Source: Tepidibacillus decaturensis (GTDB lineage: Bacteria; Bacillota; Bacilli; Tepidibacillales; Tepidibacillaceae). From it: a DNA stretch of 58,608 nucleotides. The translations under genes and the position numbers were made by a program. Location: the NCBI RefSeq assembly GCF_001561915.1, contig NZ_LSKU01000001.1, positions 2,659,710-2,718,317 of the forward strand. Direction: 5' to 3'. Numbering within the stretch: position 1 is the stretch's first letter; each line of letters begins with the position of its first letter. Below, piece after piece: positions 36,820 to 47,650 of this stretch. The notes below the pieces were generated by a model. It was not told the DNA's origin. It did no database searches and saw nothing but the letters and a program-made list of their open reading frames with translations.

Positions 36820-38193
36820 TTATTTTCCAACACAGAATTGCGAAAAGATTTGATCTATTAAATCTTCACTAACCGCTTCTCCAATAATTTCACCTAACAG
36901 ATCCCAAGCATTTTTTACATCTATTGCTATCATATCAATTGGTAGCCAATCTTCAATAGAATGTATGGCATCTTCTATACTTTGTAAAGCCCTTTTTAAT
37001 AATGAAATATGTCTTGCATTTGATACATAAGTTAAATCCTCTGTTTGAATTTGGCCTGCAAAAAATAGTTCACTTATCGTTTCTTCTAACTGATCAATAC
37101 CTTGTTCTTTGATAACAGACATCAAAATCATTCTTGCATCTGGTATTTTCTGTTTTACTAAATCCAAATCTATCTTTTGTGGTAAATCTGTTTTATTGAT
37201 AATCACAATCACATGAAGTCCTTGAACTAATTCCATCAATCGTAAATCATCTTCAGATAATTCTTGGTTAAAGTTTAGAACAAGTAGAACTAAATCTGCT
37301 TCTTCTAATGCCTTTCTTGATCTTTCCACACCGATTTTCTCTACAAGATCTTCTGTTTCTCTAATCCCTGCAGTGTCAACTAATTTAAGAGGAACTCCCT
37401 TAATATTAATGTACTCTTCAATGATATCTCTGGTTGTTCCAGCTATTTCAGTAACAATGGCCTTATTTTCATGAATCAATGTATTTAATAGTGAAGATTT
37501 ACCTACATTAGGTCTACCAATAATAACAGTTGATAATCCTTCACGCAGTATTTTCCCTTGAGAAGCAGTATCCAATAAATAATTTATCTCTTTTTTCACC
37601 TCTTTTGTTTTTGAAAGCAATAATTCATGAGTAACAGATTCAACATCATGTTCAGGATAGTCTATTGTTACTTCAATATGAGCTAGTACCTCTAATAAAG
37701 TTTGCCGTAATTCCTTAATTTTTCTAGACAATTTACCTTCTACTTGTTTTAGAGCTAACTGCATAGCTTTATCTGTTTTTGATCGAATTAAATCAATCAC
37801 TGCCTCTGCTTGAGATAAATCAATTCTTCCATTTAGAAATGCCCTTTTTGTTAATTCTCCTGGTTCAGCCAATCTTGCTCCTTCTTCTAAAATCGCATCT
37901 AAAACCCTTCGAACTGATACTAAACCACCATGACAATTTACTTCAACTACATCCTCTTTTGTGTATGTTCTTGGAGCCCTCATCACTGTTACCATCACTT
38001 CGTCTATCACTTGTCCACATTTATCAATCAGTTTCCCATAATGGATAGTGTGACTATCCACAGTGGATAACTTTTTTCTCCCTCTATATAAACGATCTAC
38101 AATATCAATCGCTTCATTCCCACTTACACGAACAATTGCAATTCCACCTTCTCCTAACGCGGTAGATATTGCAGCTATTGTATCAAAATCCAT
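36820..38193 (-). CDS. mnmE: MnmE tRNA modification GTPase (TrmE)
   Basis: 457 residues: tetrahydrofolate-binding N-terminal domain 1-118, helical domain, and inserted G domain with [14 protein letters not shown] and NKTD. The C-terminal FCVGK provides the catalytic cysteine. Works in a complex with MnmG encoded next. The gap upstream to jag holds two DnaA boxes and a palindromic repeat. Confidence 0.97.
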   Translation of the reverse strand: MDFDTIAAISTALGEGGIAIVRVSGNEAIDIVDRLYRGRKKLSTVDSHTIHYGKLIDKCGQVIDEVMVTVMRAPRTYTKEDVVEVNCHGGLVSVRRVLDAILEEGARLAEPGELTKRAFLNGRIDLSQAEAVIDLIRSKTDKAMQLALKQVEGKLSRKIKELRQTLLEVLAHIEVTIDYPEHDVESVTHELLLSKTKEVKKEINYLLDTASQGKILREGLSTVIIGRPNVGKSSLLNTLIHENKAIVTEIAGTTRDIIEEYINIKGVPLKLVDTAGIRETEDLVEKIGVERSRKALEEADLVLLVLNFNQELSEDDLRLMELVQGLHVIVIINKTDLPQKIDLDLVKQKIPDARMILMSVIKEQGIDQLEETISELFFAGQIQTEDLTYVSNARHISLLKRALQSIEDAIHSIEDWLPIDMIAIDVKNAWDLLGEIIGEAVSEDLIDQIFSQFCVGK

Positions 38194-38271
38194 CGATGAC
38201 CACCTCAGTATCTATATCTTCTAAAAAAGTAGAATACCATATTTTGAATAAAAGAACAAAAACAAAAATAT

Positions 38272-38340
38272 TTATCCACATGTTTATAACAAAATTATTA
38301 TGTAGTATGCCCAATTAAATAAAATTTAATGTTATCCACA
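38272..38340 (+). promoter_or_regulatory. Two perfect DnaA boxes between mnmE and jag
   Basis: TTATCCACA at 38272-38280 and 38332-38340, both on the plus strand and 60 bases apart, in AT-rich sequence upstream of mnmE. They are about 3 kb from the dnaA start and outside the usual origin segments. Confidence 0.75.
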
Positions 38341-38364
38341 TCTCTTCTTCCTCTTTTTAAGATA

Positions 38365-38417
38365 ACCCACAAAAGTAACGTCTTCCTTCGAAGTGTATTC
38401 GATTACTTTTGTGAGGT
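38365..38417. repeat. Palindromic repeat, copy B
   Basis: ACCCACAAAAGTAACG ... CGATTACTTTTGTGAGGT forms a 53-base imperfect palindrome. Related to copy A (12301-12352) and half copy C (45657-45672). No T run follows on either strand, so it is not a simple terminator. Confidence 0.65.
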
Positions 38418-38440
38418 CTCAATAAAATAGATTTTTTCGC

Positions 38441-38481
38441 AAAAAAAATCCCTGTTACTAACAAAAGTTAATAACAGGGAT
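38441..38481 (-). terminator. Terminator after jag
   Basis: On the minus strand TCCCTGTTATTAA / TTAGTAACAGGGA stem followed by eight T residues, ten bases after the jag stop codon. Closes the rnpA-yidD-yidC-jag operon. Confidence 0.9.
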
Positions 38482-38490
38482 CAATTAAAA

Positions 38491-39117
38491 CTATTTTCTA
38501 GTAATAACAACCTTACGATTTGGTTCCTCTCCTTGACTATAAGTTTGAACCTTTGGATGGTCTTGTAATTTAGTATGAATGATCTTCCTTTCAGAAGGTG
38601 TCATTGGTTCAAGAACAACTTCTTTGCCTGTTCTTATCACTTTTTCAGCTAATCTATTTGCTAGTTCTTCTAATGTTGCCTTTCTTCTTGAACGGTAATT
38701 TTCAGCGTCTAACACAATACGCAATCGATTATGATCTACCTTCCGATTAGCAACAATGTTAACCAAATATTGTAGGGAGTCTAATGTTTGTCCTCTTCTA
38801 CCAATTAGTATTCCTAGATCTTTTCCTACAAAATTAAGGACAGTATAATCAGCCTGATTAAATTGTTCAATTTGGACTTTCAAATTCATTGATTTAAATA
38901 CATCAAATAAAAACTTTTTCGCTTCCTCTAAAGGATCTACCTGTTCTGGAAACAATTCTACTTCTACTACCGCATTTTTTCCAATTAATCCAAATAGCTT
39001 TTTGCTTGGTTGTTCTAAAACTTTTACCTTAACCCTATCTTCTGTCGTACCTAGTTGTCTGAGGGCTGATTGAACTGCTTCTTCCACAGTTTTACCGGTA
39101 GCTATTACTTTTTCCAT
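38491..39117 (-). CDS. jag: Jag/KhpB RNA-binding protein
   Basis: 208 residues: Jag-N domain 1-50 (IATGKTVEEAVQSALRQLG), KH domain about 75-150 with GRRGQTLDSLQYL, and R3H domain about 150-206. RNA-binding partner of KhpA, linked to wall elongation and sporulation. 23 bases after yidC, the conserved spoIIIJ-jag pair. Confidence 0.96.
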   Translation of the reverse strand: MEKVIATGKTVEEAVQSALRQLGTTEDRVKVKVLEQPSKKLFGLIGKNAVVEVELFPEQVDPLEEAKKFLFDVFKSMNLKVQIEQFNQADYTVLNFVGKDLGILIGRRGQTLDSLQYLVNIVANRKVDHNRLRIVLDAENYRSRRKATLEELANRLAEKVIRTGKEVVLEPMTPSERKIIHTKLQDHPKVQTYSQGEEPNRKVVITRK

Positions 39118-39140
39118 ACTAATTGCCCCCTATTAAATTT

Positions 39141-39875
39141 TTACTTGGTGGTTCTATAGATCAATTTGGTCTGTGCAATGGAAAAAATATTACCAATTAC
39201 CCAATATAGTGCTAATGCAGCTGGTAATGAAATTCCAATAAATAAGATCATGGCAGGCATCACAACGGCCATAATTTTCTGCTGTTGGGCAGCTTGTGGA
39301 GTTACGGCAACACTCGTTGACGTCATTTTAATTTGTAAATAAGTTGTAATCGCTGCAAGAATTGGAAAAATATAGTAAGGATCAGGTGTTCCAAGGGAAA
39401 CCCATAAGAAATCATGCTCAGCAATAAAGGCATTCCTGCTAATCGCATGATAAAAGGCAATTAAAATCGGCATCTGAATAAATATAGGTAAGCAACCCGA
39501 TAAAGGATTTACATTATGTTTTTGGAAGAGTTTCATTGTTTCTTCCTGTATTTTTTGGGCATTATCTTTATATTTTTCTCTAATCTTTGTGATTTCAGGT
39601 TGTAAATCCTGCATTTTCTTAGTACTTCTAATTTGAGTAATCATTAGAGGAAGCACCAAAAAACGAATTAAAATGGTTGTTACAATGATAGCTAAACCAT
39701 AGTTATTAAATAATATCTTAGCAAAAAAATCTATGGTAATAGATAATGGATAGACAAAATATTTATCCCAAATTCCGTTAGCAGGATCTATTTGGGTACC
39801 CGGTTTAGCAGAACAACCAGTACTAAATATAGCTATTACAACCAATAATAAAATGATATATGTGCGTTTCCGCAA
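39141..39875 (-). CDS. yidC: YidC/OxaA membrane protein insertase (SpoIIIJ)
   Basis: Lipoprotein insertase of 244 residues. Start TTG 39875 is behind AGAGGAGGAG; earlier in-frame codons lie in yidD. Signal LRKRTYIILLLVVIAIFSTGC has lipobox STGC near residue 21, followed by five membrane helices, including the hydrophilic-groove arginine in the TTILIRFLVLPLMITQ helix, and the cytoplasmic coiled-coil MQDLQPEITKIREKYKDN. In B. subtilis the SpoIIIJ paralogue is needed for sporulation. Confidence 0.96.
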   Translation of the reverse strand: MRKRTYIILLLVVIAIFSTGCSAKPGTQIDPANGIWDKYFVYPLSITIDFFAKILFNNYGLAIIVTTILIRFLVLPLMITQIRSTKKMQDLQPEITKIREKYKDNAQKIQEETMKLFQKHNVNPLSGCLPIFIQMPILIAFYHAISRNAFIAEHDFLWVSLGTPDPYYIFPILAAITTYLQIKMTSTSVAVTPQAAQQQKIMAVVMPAMILFIGISLPAALALYWVIGNIFSIAQTKLIYRTTK

Positions 39876-39888
39876 GATAACTCCTCCT

Positions 39889-40113
39889 CTAATTATTTTC
39901 CTTTTTAGGTACCGGATCATATCCACCTGGATGTAAAGGATGGCATTTTGCAATTCTTTTTGCAGATAACCAACTACCCTTAAGTGCTCCGTGTATCTCA
40001 ATTGCTTCTAATGCATAGTGAGAGCATGTCGGGGCAAAACGACAAGTAGGCGGTTTCATTGGTGAAATAAATTTTCGATAGAAACGAATGAGAATCAAAA
40101 GTAACTTTTTCAC
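39889..40113 (-). CDS. yidD: YidD membrane protein insertion factor
   Basis: 74 residues with the family core [28 protein letters not shown] and [18 protein letters not shown], three conserved cysteines. Peripheral membrane protein thought to aid YidC. GTG 40113 follows AGGAGGG. 13 bases before yidC. Confidence 0.95.
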   Translation of the reverse strand: MKKLLLILIRFYRKFISPMKPPTCRFAPTCSHYALEAIEIHGALKGSWLSAKRIAKCHPLHPGGYDPVPKKENN

Positions 40114-40161
40114 CTGTTAAACCCTCCTAACTGAGATACATCAATGATATAAATAAATGAT

Positions 40162-40515
40162 TTAATCATTTGTTTCAATGATTTTCATTTTTTTAAATAA
40201 ATGTTTAAGACTTCTCTCAAAATGGGGAAGATCCATCTGAGCCGCTGGAATCCTTGCAATAATAATATAATCCTTTTTCTTTTTTATTTCATATTTTAAC
40301 AAAAGGGAACGAATGGCTTCTTTTATTAAACGTTTAACCCGATTCCTGATCACGGCATTACCAACCTTTTTACTCACCGAGATACCAAAACGATAAGGTT
40401 CAGCCTTGGGTTGATCCATCATGTATAATACCAATTCACGATTAGAAACAGATCTTCCATATGTATATACTTTTTTAAAATCTTCTCTTTTTTTTAAGCG
40501 TAGCTCTTTTTGCAA
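40162..40515 (-). CDS. rnpA: Ribonuclease P protein component
   Basis: Protein subunit of RNase P that matures tRNA 5' ends. TTG 40515 (GGGGGT upstream) gives 117 residues beginning LQKELRLKKREDFKKVY, the normal length; an in-frame ATG 28 codons earlier adds an unrelated apolar tail. The RNR motif KKVGNAVIRNRVKRLIKEA is at about 52-70. A terminator-like hairpin separates it from rpmH upstream. Confidence 0.95.
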   Translation of the reverse strand: MQKELRLKKREDFKKVYTYGRSVSNRELVLYMMDQPKAEPYRFGISVSKKVGNAVIRNRVKRLIKEAIRSLLLKYEIKKKKDYIIIARIPAAQMDLPHFERSLKHLFKKMKIIETND

Positions 40516-40682
40516 AATAAAGAAACCCCCATACAAATAGATGAATACGTTCACAAAACAAGATATAACTAAGTGAAAGTATGGGTAATTATTCCTCATA
40601 ATAAACCTATTCTAACACATTCTGAATCTTAAATTAAACTAATCTTTCGATAAAGTAACGTAAACATATTTTCTTTCAATTG

Positions 40683-40706
40683 AAAAAAGGCCACTAATCT
40701 GTGGCC
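40683..40706 (-). terminator. Terminator-like hairpin between rpmH and rnpA
   Basis: On the minus strand GGCCAC / GTGGCC stem with six-base loop followed by TTTTTT, two bases after the rpmH stop. It may lower read-through into rnpA. Confidence 0.8.
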
Positions 40707-40708
40707 TA

Positions 40709-40843
40709 TTATGCAGATAATACTTTTCTTCCTTTTCTACGACGTGCAGCTAAAACCTTACGGCCATTTTTAGTGCTCATTCTTTTACGGAACCCATGTA
40801 CTTTACTTCTTTTACGAACATTTGGTTGAAATGTTGGTTTCAT
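40709..40843 (-). CDS. rpmH: 50S ribosomal protein L34
   Basis: 44 residues, very basic: begins [18 protein letters not shown] and ends [11 protein letters not shown], the complete L34. Located at the conserved spot between oriC and rnpA, read away from dnaA. GGGGAGGTG is upstream of the ATG. Confidence 0.98.
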   Translation of the reverse strand: MKPTFQPNVRKRSKVHGFRKRMSTKNGRKVLAARRRKGRKVLSA

Positions 40844-41320
40844 CTATAACACCTCCCCTTGAGGATCAAAATTCATGAAAGACATTCTTAAATAGTTTAT
40901 CAACTATAAAAGAGATTTGTCAAGAATAGGATTTTTATTTCTTCATGTCGATAAGTAAAATTATCCACATGTTCTTATTCGACATTTTTCACACAGCTTA
41001 TCCACAAAATATTGTGTTGTGAATAACCGCTATCCACTAATTATTGTGATTGTGGATAAGTTGGATAAGACCATTGATTATCTAGGTTTTATCTGATATT
41101 ATTGTGTTAATATATCTAGTGGATATTTACCTTTGATAAAATACATATTCACAATCTGTGGATAAAATTGTGGACAGTTATCCATGGTTGTGGATTTTTT
41201 ATTCACATCTTGTGATTATTTTTTACTTATATCGCAAATTTTTGTGCTCTTACGACATTATTTTTATCCACATTTATTCATAATACTCTGTGGAAAAAAG
41301 AAATACAGAGGAGGGACATC
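40844..41320. other. oriC: oriC, upstream segment (DnaA-box cluster)
   Basis: 477 bases without a gene between rpmH and dnaA. Exact or near-consensus DnaA boxes (TTATCCACA or TTATTCACA): plus strand 40961-40969, 40998-41006, 41199-41207, 41264-41272; minus strand 41018-41026, 41051-41059, 41157-41165. Weaker boxes lie between. This corresponds to the incA/incB part of the bipartite Bacillus origin and probably also carries the dnaA promoter, which would be autoregulated. Confidence 0.95.
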
Positions 41321-42681
41321 GTGGAGCAATTAAGTAGTTTATGGCAGAAGGCCTTATCTATAATTGAAACAAAATTAAGTAAACCTAGCTTTGAAACTTG
41401 GCTAAAATCAACACAAATCTCTTCTTTAATCAATAATGATCTCACAATTATTGCTCCAAATGAGTTTGCTAGGGACTGGTTGGAGTCTAGGTACTCTGGT
41501 CTGATCCAAGATACCTTGTTTGAAGTAATCGGTGAAAAACTAAATATTAAGTTTATTATTCCACCATCTGCATCTGATATTCATCTAGATCAAGTATCTC
41601 CGACACCTAAAGAAGTAAAACCTTCAAATTTTGATGAAGAGGATGCCCATACAAAATCCTTATTAAACCCAAAATATACATTTGATACCTTTGTGATTGG
41701 GGCTGGAAACCGCTTTGCCCATGCAGCATCACTCGCAGTTGCTGAAGCTCCTGCTAAAGCATATAATCCTTTATTTATATATGGCGGAGTAGGATTAGGG
41801 AAAACTCATTTAATGCATGCAATTGGGCACTATGTTGTTCAGCATAATGAAAAAGCTAAAGTGTTATATATTTCATCAGAAAAATTTACAAATGAATTTA
41901 TTAACTCGATACGTGATAATAAAACCATTGAATTTCGCAACAAGTATCGAAATATTGATATTTTACTTATTGACGATATTCAATTTCTAGCTGGAAAAGA
42001 ATCAACACAAGAAGAATTTTTCCATACTTTTAATGCTTTGCATGAAGCAAGTAAACAAATTATTATTTCTAGCGATCGAACTCCAAAAGAAATCCCTACT
42101 TTAGAAGATCGTCTTCGTTCTAGATTTGAATGGGGTTTAATTACTGATATTCAGCCACCGGATTTAGAAACAAGGATTGCAATTCTTAGAAAAAAAGCAA
42201 AGGCAGAGAATTTAGATATTCCTAATGAAGTCATGATCTATATTGCTAATCAGATCAATACAAATATCCGTGAGTTAGAAGGAGCTTTGATTCGTGTTGT
42301 TGCATACTCATCCTTGATCAACAAAGATATGAGTGTTGACTTAGCTTCTGAGGCATTAAAGGACATTATTCCTTCCACTAAGCCTAAAGTCATTACAATT
42401 CATGACATTCAAAAAAATACAGCTGAGCATTTTAGTCTGAAATTAGAAGATTTAAAGGCAAAAAACGAACAAAAGCTGTAGCTTTTCCTAGACAAATAGC
42501 AATGTACTTGACTAGAGAACTCACAGACTATTCTCTACCCAAAATAGGAGAAGAATTTGGAGGTAGAGATCATTCTACTGTGATTCATGCTTATGAAAAA
42601 GTATCTACACAATTAAAAACAGATCCAGACTTAGAAAAAACGATAACCAATTTAATTGAAAAAATTAAAAACCATAACTAA
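41321..42681 (+). CDS. dnaA: DnaA replication initiator, frameshifted in this sequence
   Basis: AAA+ initiator of chromosome replication. GTG 41321 behind AGAGGAGGG. Domain I about 1-85, linker, AAA+ domain with [15 protein letters not shown] and DDIQFL, and DNA-binding domain IV. The frame ends at 42481 (TAG) after LKAKNEQKL, but the -1 frame continues [16 protein letters not shown] ... [15 protein letters not shown] to TAA 42681. The break is in an A run of six (42460-42465); one more A gives [14 protein letters not shown] and 453 residues, as expected. Without it the DNA-binding domain is lost, which would be lethal. The site is also an A AAA AAC slippery heptamer in phase. Confidence 0.95.
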
Positions 42682-42875
42682 TTAGTTTATGTTATGCTGT
42701 GAATAAATATGACAGATTTATTTACAGCTTATCCACATGTTGATTTCTTTAATTTCGTTAGCCTTATTTCAATTATTCACATATTCACAAGTATTATTAC
42801 TATAACTACTATTTTTTATAAATTAATAAATATATGTATAATGAAGGCCATATATTCCAATGATGGAGGGTAATC
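42682..42875. other. oriC: oriC, downstream segment with DnaA-trio and unwinding element
   Basis: Between dnaA and dnaN. DnaA boxes at 42708-42716 (minus), 42729-42737 and 42773-42781 (plus), plus a one-mismatch box at 42781-42789. Next come triplets TTA TTA CTA TAA CTA CTA (42794-42811), the DnaA-trio pattern (3'-GAT-5' on the other strand), then an almost pure AT stretch to about 42845, the likely DNA unwinding element. A TATAAT at 42837-42842 may be the dnaN -10. Confidence 0.9.
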
Positions 42876-44020
42876 ATGCATTTTTTGTTCATAAAAATCA
42901 GTTGGTTAATGCACTTCAGCATGTTCAAAAAGCTGTTTCATCAAAGACAACAATTCCAATTTTGACAGGAATCAAATTTGATATTGGAACAAAGGGTTTA
43001 ATCATTACTGGTAGTGATTCTGATATTTCTATTCAAGTTCTTATTCCTCTAGTGGAAAATGGAGAAGAATGGGTACAATTGATTATACCAGGCAAAATTG
43101 TAGTCCCAGCAAAATATATTTTGGAGATTGTTAAAAAGTTACCAGGAGAAATGATTGAATTTGAAGTGATTGATCATTTTACAATAATAATTAAATCAGG
43201 TTCTTCTGAATTTCGACTTAATGGTTTTGATGCTGATGAATATCCAAACTTACCACAAATCATCGACGAAGAAGAACATGTATTTACGATTCCTAGCGAT
43301 CTTTTAAAAATGATGATTCGCCAAACTCAATTTGCTGTTTCAACCATAGAAAGTCGACCCATTTTAACAGGTGTGTTATGGAATCTAGAAAACCAGGTTT
43401 TAAAATTTACTGCAACTGATTCCCATCGTTTAGCTGTTAGAGAAGCCACGGTTGAAAGCTTAACAAACCTATCTTTTCAAAATGTAGTGATTCCAGGTAG
43501 ATCTCTAAGTGAATTAAGTAAAATTCTTGATGATACTCAGACACCTGTTGAAATCATCGTCAATGAAAATCAAATTTTAATCAAAATGAATCATGTTTTA
43601 TTTTTATCAAGATTATTGGATGGTACTTATCCTGATACTTCTAGAATTATTCCAGATAAATATAAAACAAAGATTATTATTCAAACGAAAAAATTATTAG
43701 AATCAATTGAAAGAGCTTCTTTATTAGCTAGAGATGGTAAAAATAATATCGTTAAGTTTACAAATATAGAGAATCTTTTAATCGAAGTTTCTTCTAATTC
43801 ACCTGAGGTTGGAAATGTTACTGATCAATTACAAATAAAAAATATAGAAGGTGAGCCAGTCAAAATTTCCTTTAATGCAAAATATATGCTAGATGCTTTA
43901 AGAGCGATTGACAGTGAAGAAGTTCAAATTGAATTTACAGGCGCATTAAGTCCATTCGTGATTAAGCCAATTGAACATCATCGAATTTTACAACTCATTT
44001 TGCCAGTAAGAACTTATTAA
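42876..44020 (+). CDS. dnaN: DNA polymerase III beta clamp; start codon region frameshifted
   Basis: Sliding clamp, 381 residues expected. The body is intact (AVSSKTTIPILTG, GSDSDIS, LDGTYPDTSRIIP, end LILPVRTY). The in-frame ATGs at 42860 and 42863 lack a ribosome-binding site. The ATG at 42876, with TGGAGGG eight bases before, is one base out of frame; adding one T to the run 42881-42886 gives MHFFVHKNQLVNALQ, which lines up residue for residue with the usual MKFTIQKDRLVESV. This looks like the same homopolymer loss as in dnaA. Confidence 0.9.
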
Positions 44021-44034
44021 AGGAGAAAGTTGTG

Positions 44035-44253
44035 ATGAATGAGGTATTGATTGATACCGAATATATAACTTTAGGACAGTTTCTTAAAATGGTCGATGTG
44101 ATTCAATCAGGTGGCCATGCAAAAATATTTTTAATGGAACATCAAGTTAAGGTAAACGGAGAAAAAGAAACAAGACGAGGTCGGAAATTACATCCTGATG
44201 ATATAATTTCCATTGAACAAATTGGTAAATTTCAGATCAAATATTCATCTTAA
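44035..44253 (+). CDS. yaaA: S4 domain protein YaaA (RNA-binding)
   Basis: 72 residues, essentially a single S4 domain: ITLGQFLKMVDVIQSGGHAK, then VKVNGEKETRRGRKL. Linked to 50S subunit assembly in B. subtilis. GTG 44032 and ATG 44035 both follow AAAGGAG; ATG is preferred. Sits between dnaN and recF as usual. Confidence 0.95.
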   Translation: MNEVLIDTEYITLGQFLKMVDVIQSGGHAKIFLMEHQVKVNGEKETRRGRKLHPDDIISIEQIGKFQIKYSS

Positions 44254-44266
44254 GGGAGAAGATGTG

Positions 44267-45379
44267 ATGTTTGTTGAGCATCTCCAATTAAAAAATTTCC
44301 GTAATTATCAAGATTTAAATCTTCATTTTGACCATCAAATCAATATTTTTCAGGGGGATAATGCTCAAGGTAAAACAAATATCTTAGAAGCGATCTATGT
44401 CTTAGCTTTAGCTAAATCCCACCGAACTTCAAAAGAAAAGGAATTGGTCCAATGGGGCCAATCTTTTTCTGTTATTAAAGGAACGATTCAAACAAGAAGA
44501 AACTCATTAAAATTGGAAATGCAGCTAACTTCTAAAGGGAAAAAGGCAAAAATCAATCAATTAGAACAACGTAAATTAAGTGATTATATAGGTGCATTCA
44601 ATGTAATTATGTTTGCACCAGAGGATTTGACATTAGTAAAAGGAAGTCCTCAATATCGTAGGAAATTCCTCGATGTTGAAATTGGACAAGTTAGTCCTTC
44701 CTATCTATACCATTTATCCCAATATCAAAAAATCATTCAACAAAGAAATAATTTATTAAAGGATTTTACCAAGAATGAAAAGAATAAATTAGAGTTATTG
44801 GAAATTTGGGATCAACAATTAGTTGAATATGGTTCAAAAGTCATTTCCAAAAGATTGTATTTTTTGAGACACTTAGAAAAATGGGCTAAAGAAATCCATG
44901 CAGGAATTACTGATCAAAATGAAGAGTTATCTATCCTTTATAAACCTTCATTTCCTTTAGAATTAGGTAATATTGATGTACAAGATATGAGTGATCAGTT
45001 CACTTTAAGATTACAAAAAATAAGAAAACAAGAACTTTTTCGGGGGACTAGTCTGATTGGTCCACATCGTGATGATTTATATTTTTCTATCAATCAAATT
45101 GATGTTCAGTCCTTTGGTTCACAAGGCCAGCAACGTACCACCGCTTTGTCTCTCAAATTAGCAGAAATAGAACTGATTCATGATGAAATAGGAGAATACC
45201 CTGTTTTATTATTGGATGATGTTCTTTCAGAATTAGATCAAAAAAGACAAACTCAATTAATTCAAACGATTGAAAATAAAGTGCAAACCATGATTACAAC
45301 AACAAGTACAGAAGGAATTAACATCAATACATTAAAACGTTCTTCTATCTTTTATGTGGAACAAGGTCTTATTTCCTAA
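44267..45379 (+). CDS. recF: RecF recombination mediator
   Basis: SMC-like ATPase loading RecA at gaps. 370 residues from ATG 44267 (MFVEHLQLKNFRNY), behind AAGGGAG, exactly the B. subtilis length. Walker A GDNAQGKTN at about 30-38, signature region near SFGSQGQQRTTALSLKLAE, Walker B LLLDDVLSELD. Confidence 0.97.
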   Translation: MFVEHLQLKNFRNYQDLNLHFDHQINIFQGDNAQGKTNILEAIYVLALAKSHRTSKEKELVQWGQSFSVIKGTIQTRRNSLKLEMQLTSKGKKAKINQLEQRKLSDYIGAFNVIMFAPEDLTLVKGSPQYRRKFLDVEIGQVSPSYLYHLSQYQKIIQQRNNLLKDFTKNEKNKLELLEIWDQQLVEYGSKVISKRLYFLRHLEKWAKEIHAGITDQNEELSILYKPSFPLELGNIDVQDMSDQFTLRLQKIRKQELFRGTSLIGPHRDDLYFSINQIDVQSFGSQGQQRTTALSLKLAEIELIHDEIGEYPVLLLDDVLSELDQKRQTQLIQTIENKVQTMITTTSTEGININTLKRSSIFYVEQGLIS

Positions 45380-45397
45380 GAATCGAGGTGAAACCTT

Positions 45398-45643
45398 ATG
45401 TTTATGCATATTGGTGGAGATATAGTTGTCAAGACAAAAGAAATTGTGGCAATCTTAGATATTAGTCATTTTGCTAAAAGAAAGAAAAAACTTCATTCCT
45501 TTATTGCACAAGTAGAGAATAAAAACAATGTGGTTAAAATAACAACTGAAGGAAGTAAATCCCTTGTGGTCACGGCAGATAAAATGTATTACTCTCCTAT
45601 TTCTTCTTTAACGTTATTAAAAAGAGCAAACACGATCTTTTAA
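45398..45643 (+). CDS. remB: Extracellular matrix regulator RemB (YaaB)
   Basis: 81 residues beginning MFMHIGGDIVVKTKEIVAILD. DUF370 protein that affects biofilm matrix genes in B. subtilis. GAGGTG precedes ATG 45398. Ends 68 bases before gyrB; that gap carries half of a dispersed palindrome. Confidence 0.92.
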   Translation: MFMHIGGDIVVKTKEIVAILDISHFAKRKKKLHSFIAQVENKNNVVKITTEGSKSLVVTADKMYYSPISSLTLLKRANTIF

Positions 45644-45656
45644 CCTCATTAAGAAA

Positions 45657-45672
45657 ACCCACAAAAGTGACG
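45657..45672. repeat. Palindromic repeat, half copy C
   Basis: ACCCACAAAAGTGACG matches the left arm of copies A (12301) and B (38365) but the right arm is absent. Lies in the remB-gyrB gap. Confidence 0.55.
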
Positions 45673-45687
45673 ATTAAAGAAAAATAG

Positions 45688-47628
<1,941 letters not shown>

Positions 47629-47650
47629 ACAAAGGGGATGGAGGTAAAGC

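Noticed and set aside
37779-38048. 89-codon plus-strand frame opposite mnmE
   Set aside because: Low-complexity Leu-rich translation antisense to a conserved gene; no ribosome-binding site.
38365-38417. Copy B of the palindrome as a terminator
   Set aside because: Neither strand has a T run after the stem; jag already has its own terminator.
39876-40001. Longer yidC with 42 extra N-terminal residues
   Set aside because: The extension lies inside yidD and precedes the ribosome-binding site; the lipoprotein signal starts at TTG 39875.
42860-42875. dnaN start at 42860 or 42863
   Set aside because: No ribosome-binding site and extra residues not seen in the family; a one-base loss after ATG 42876 explains it better.
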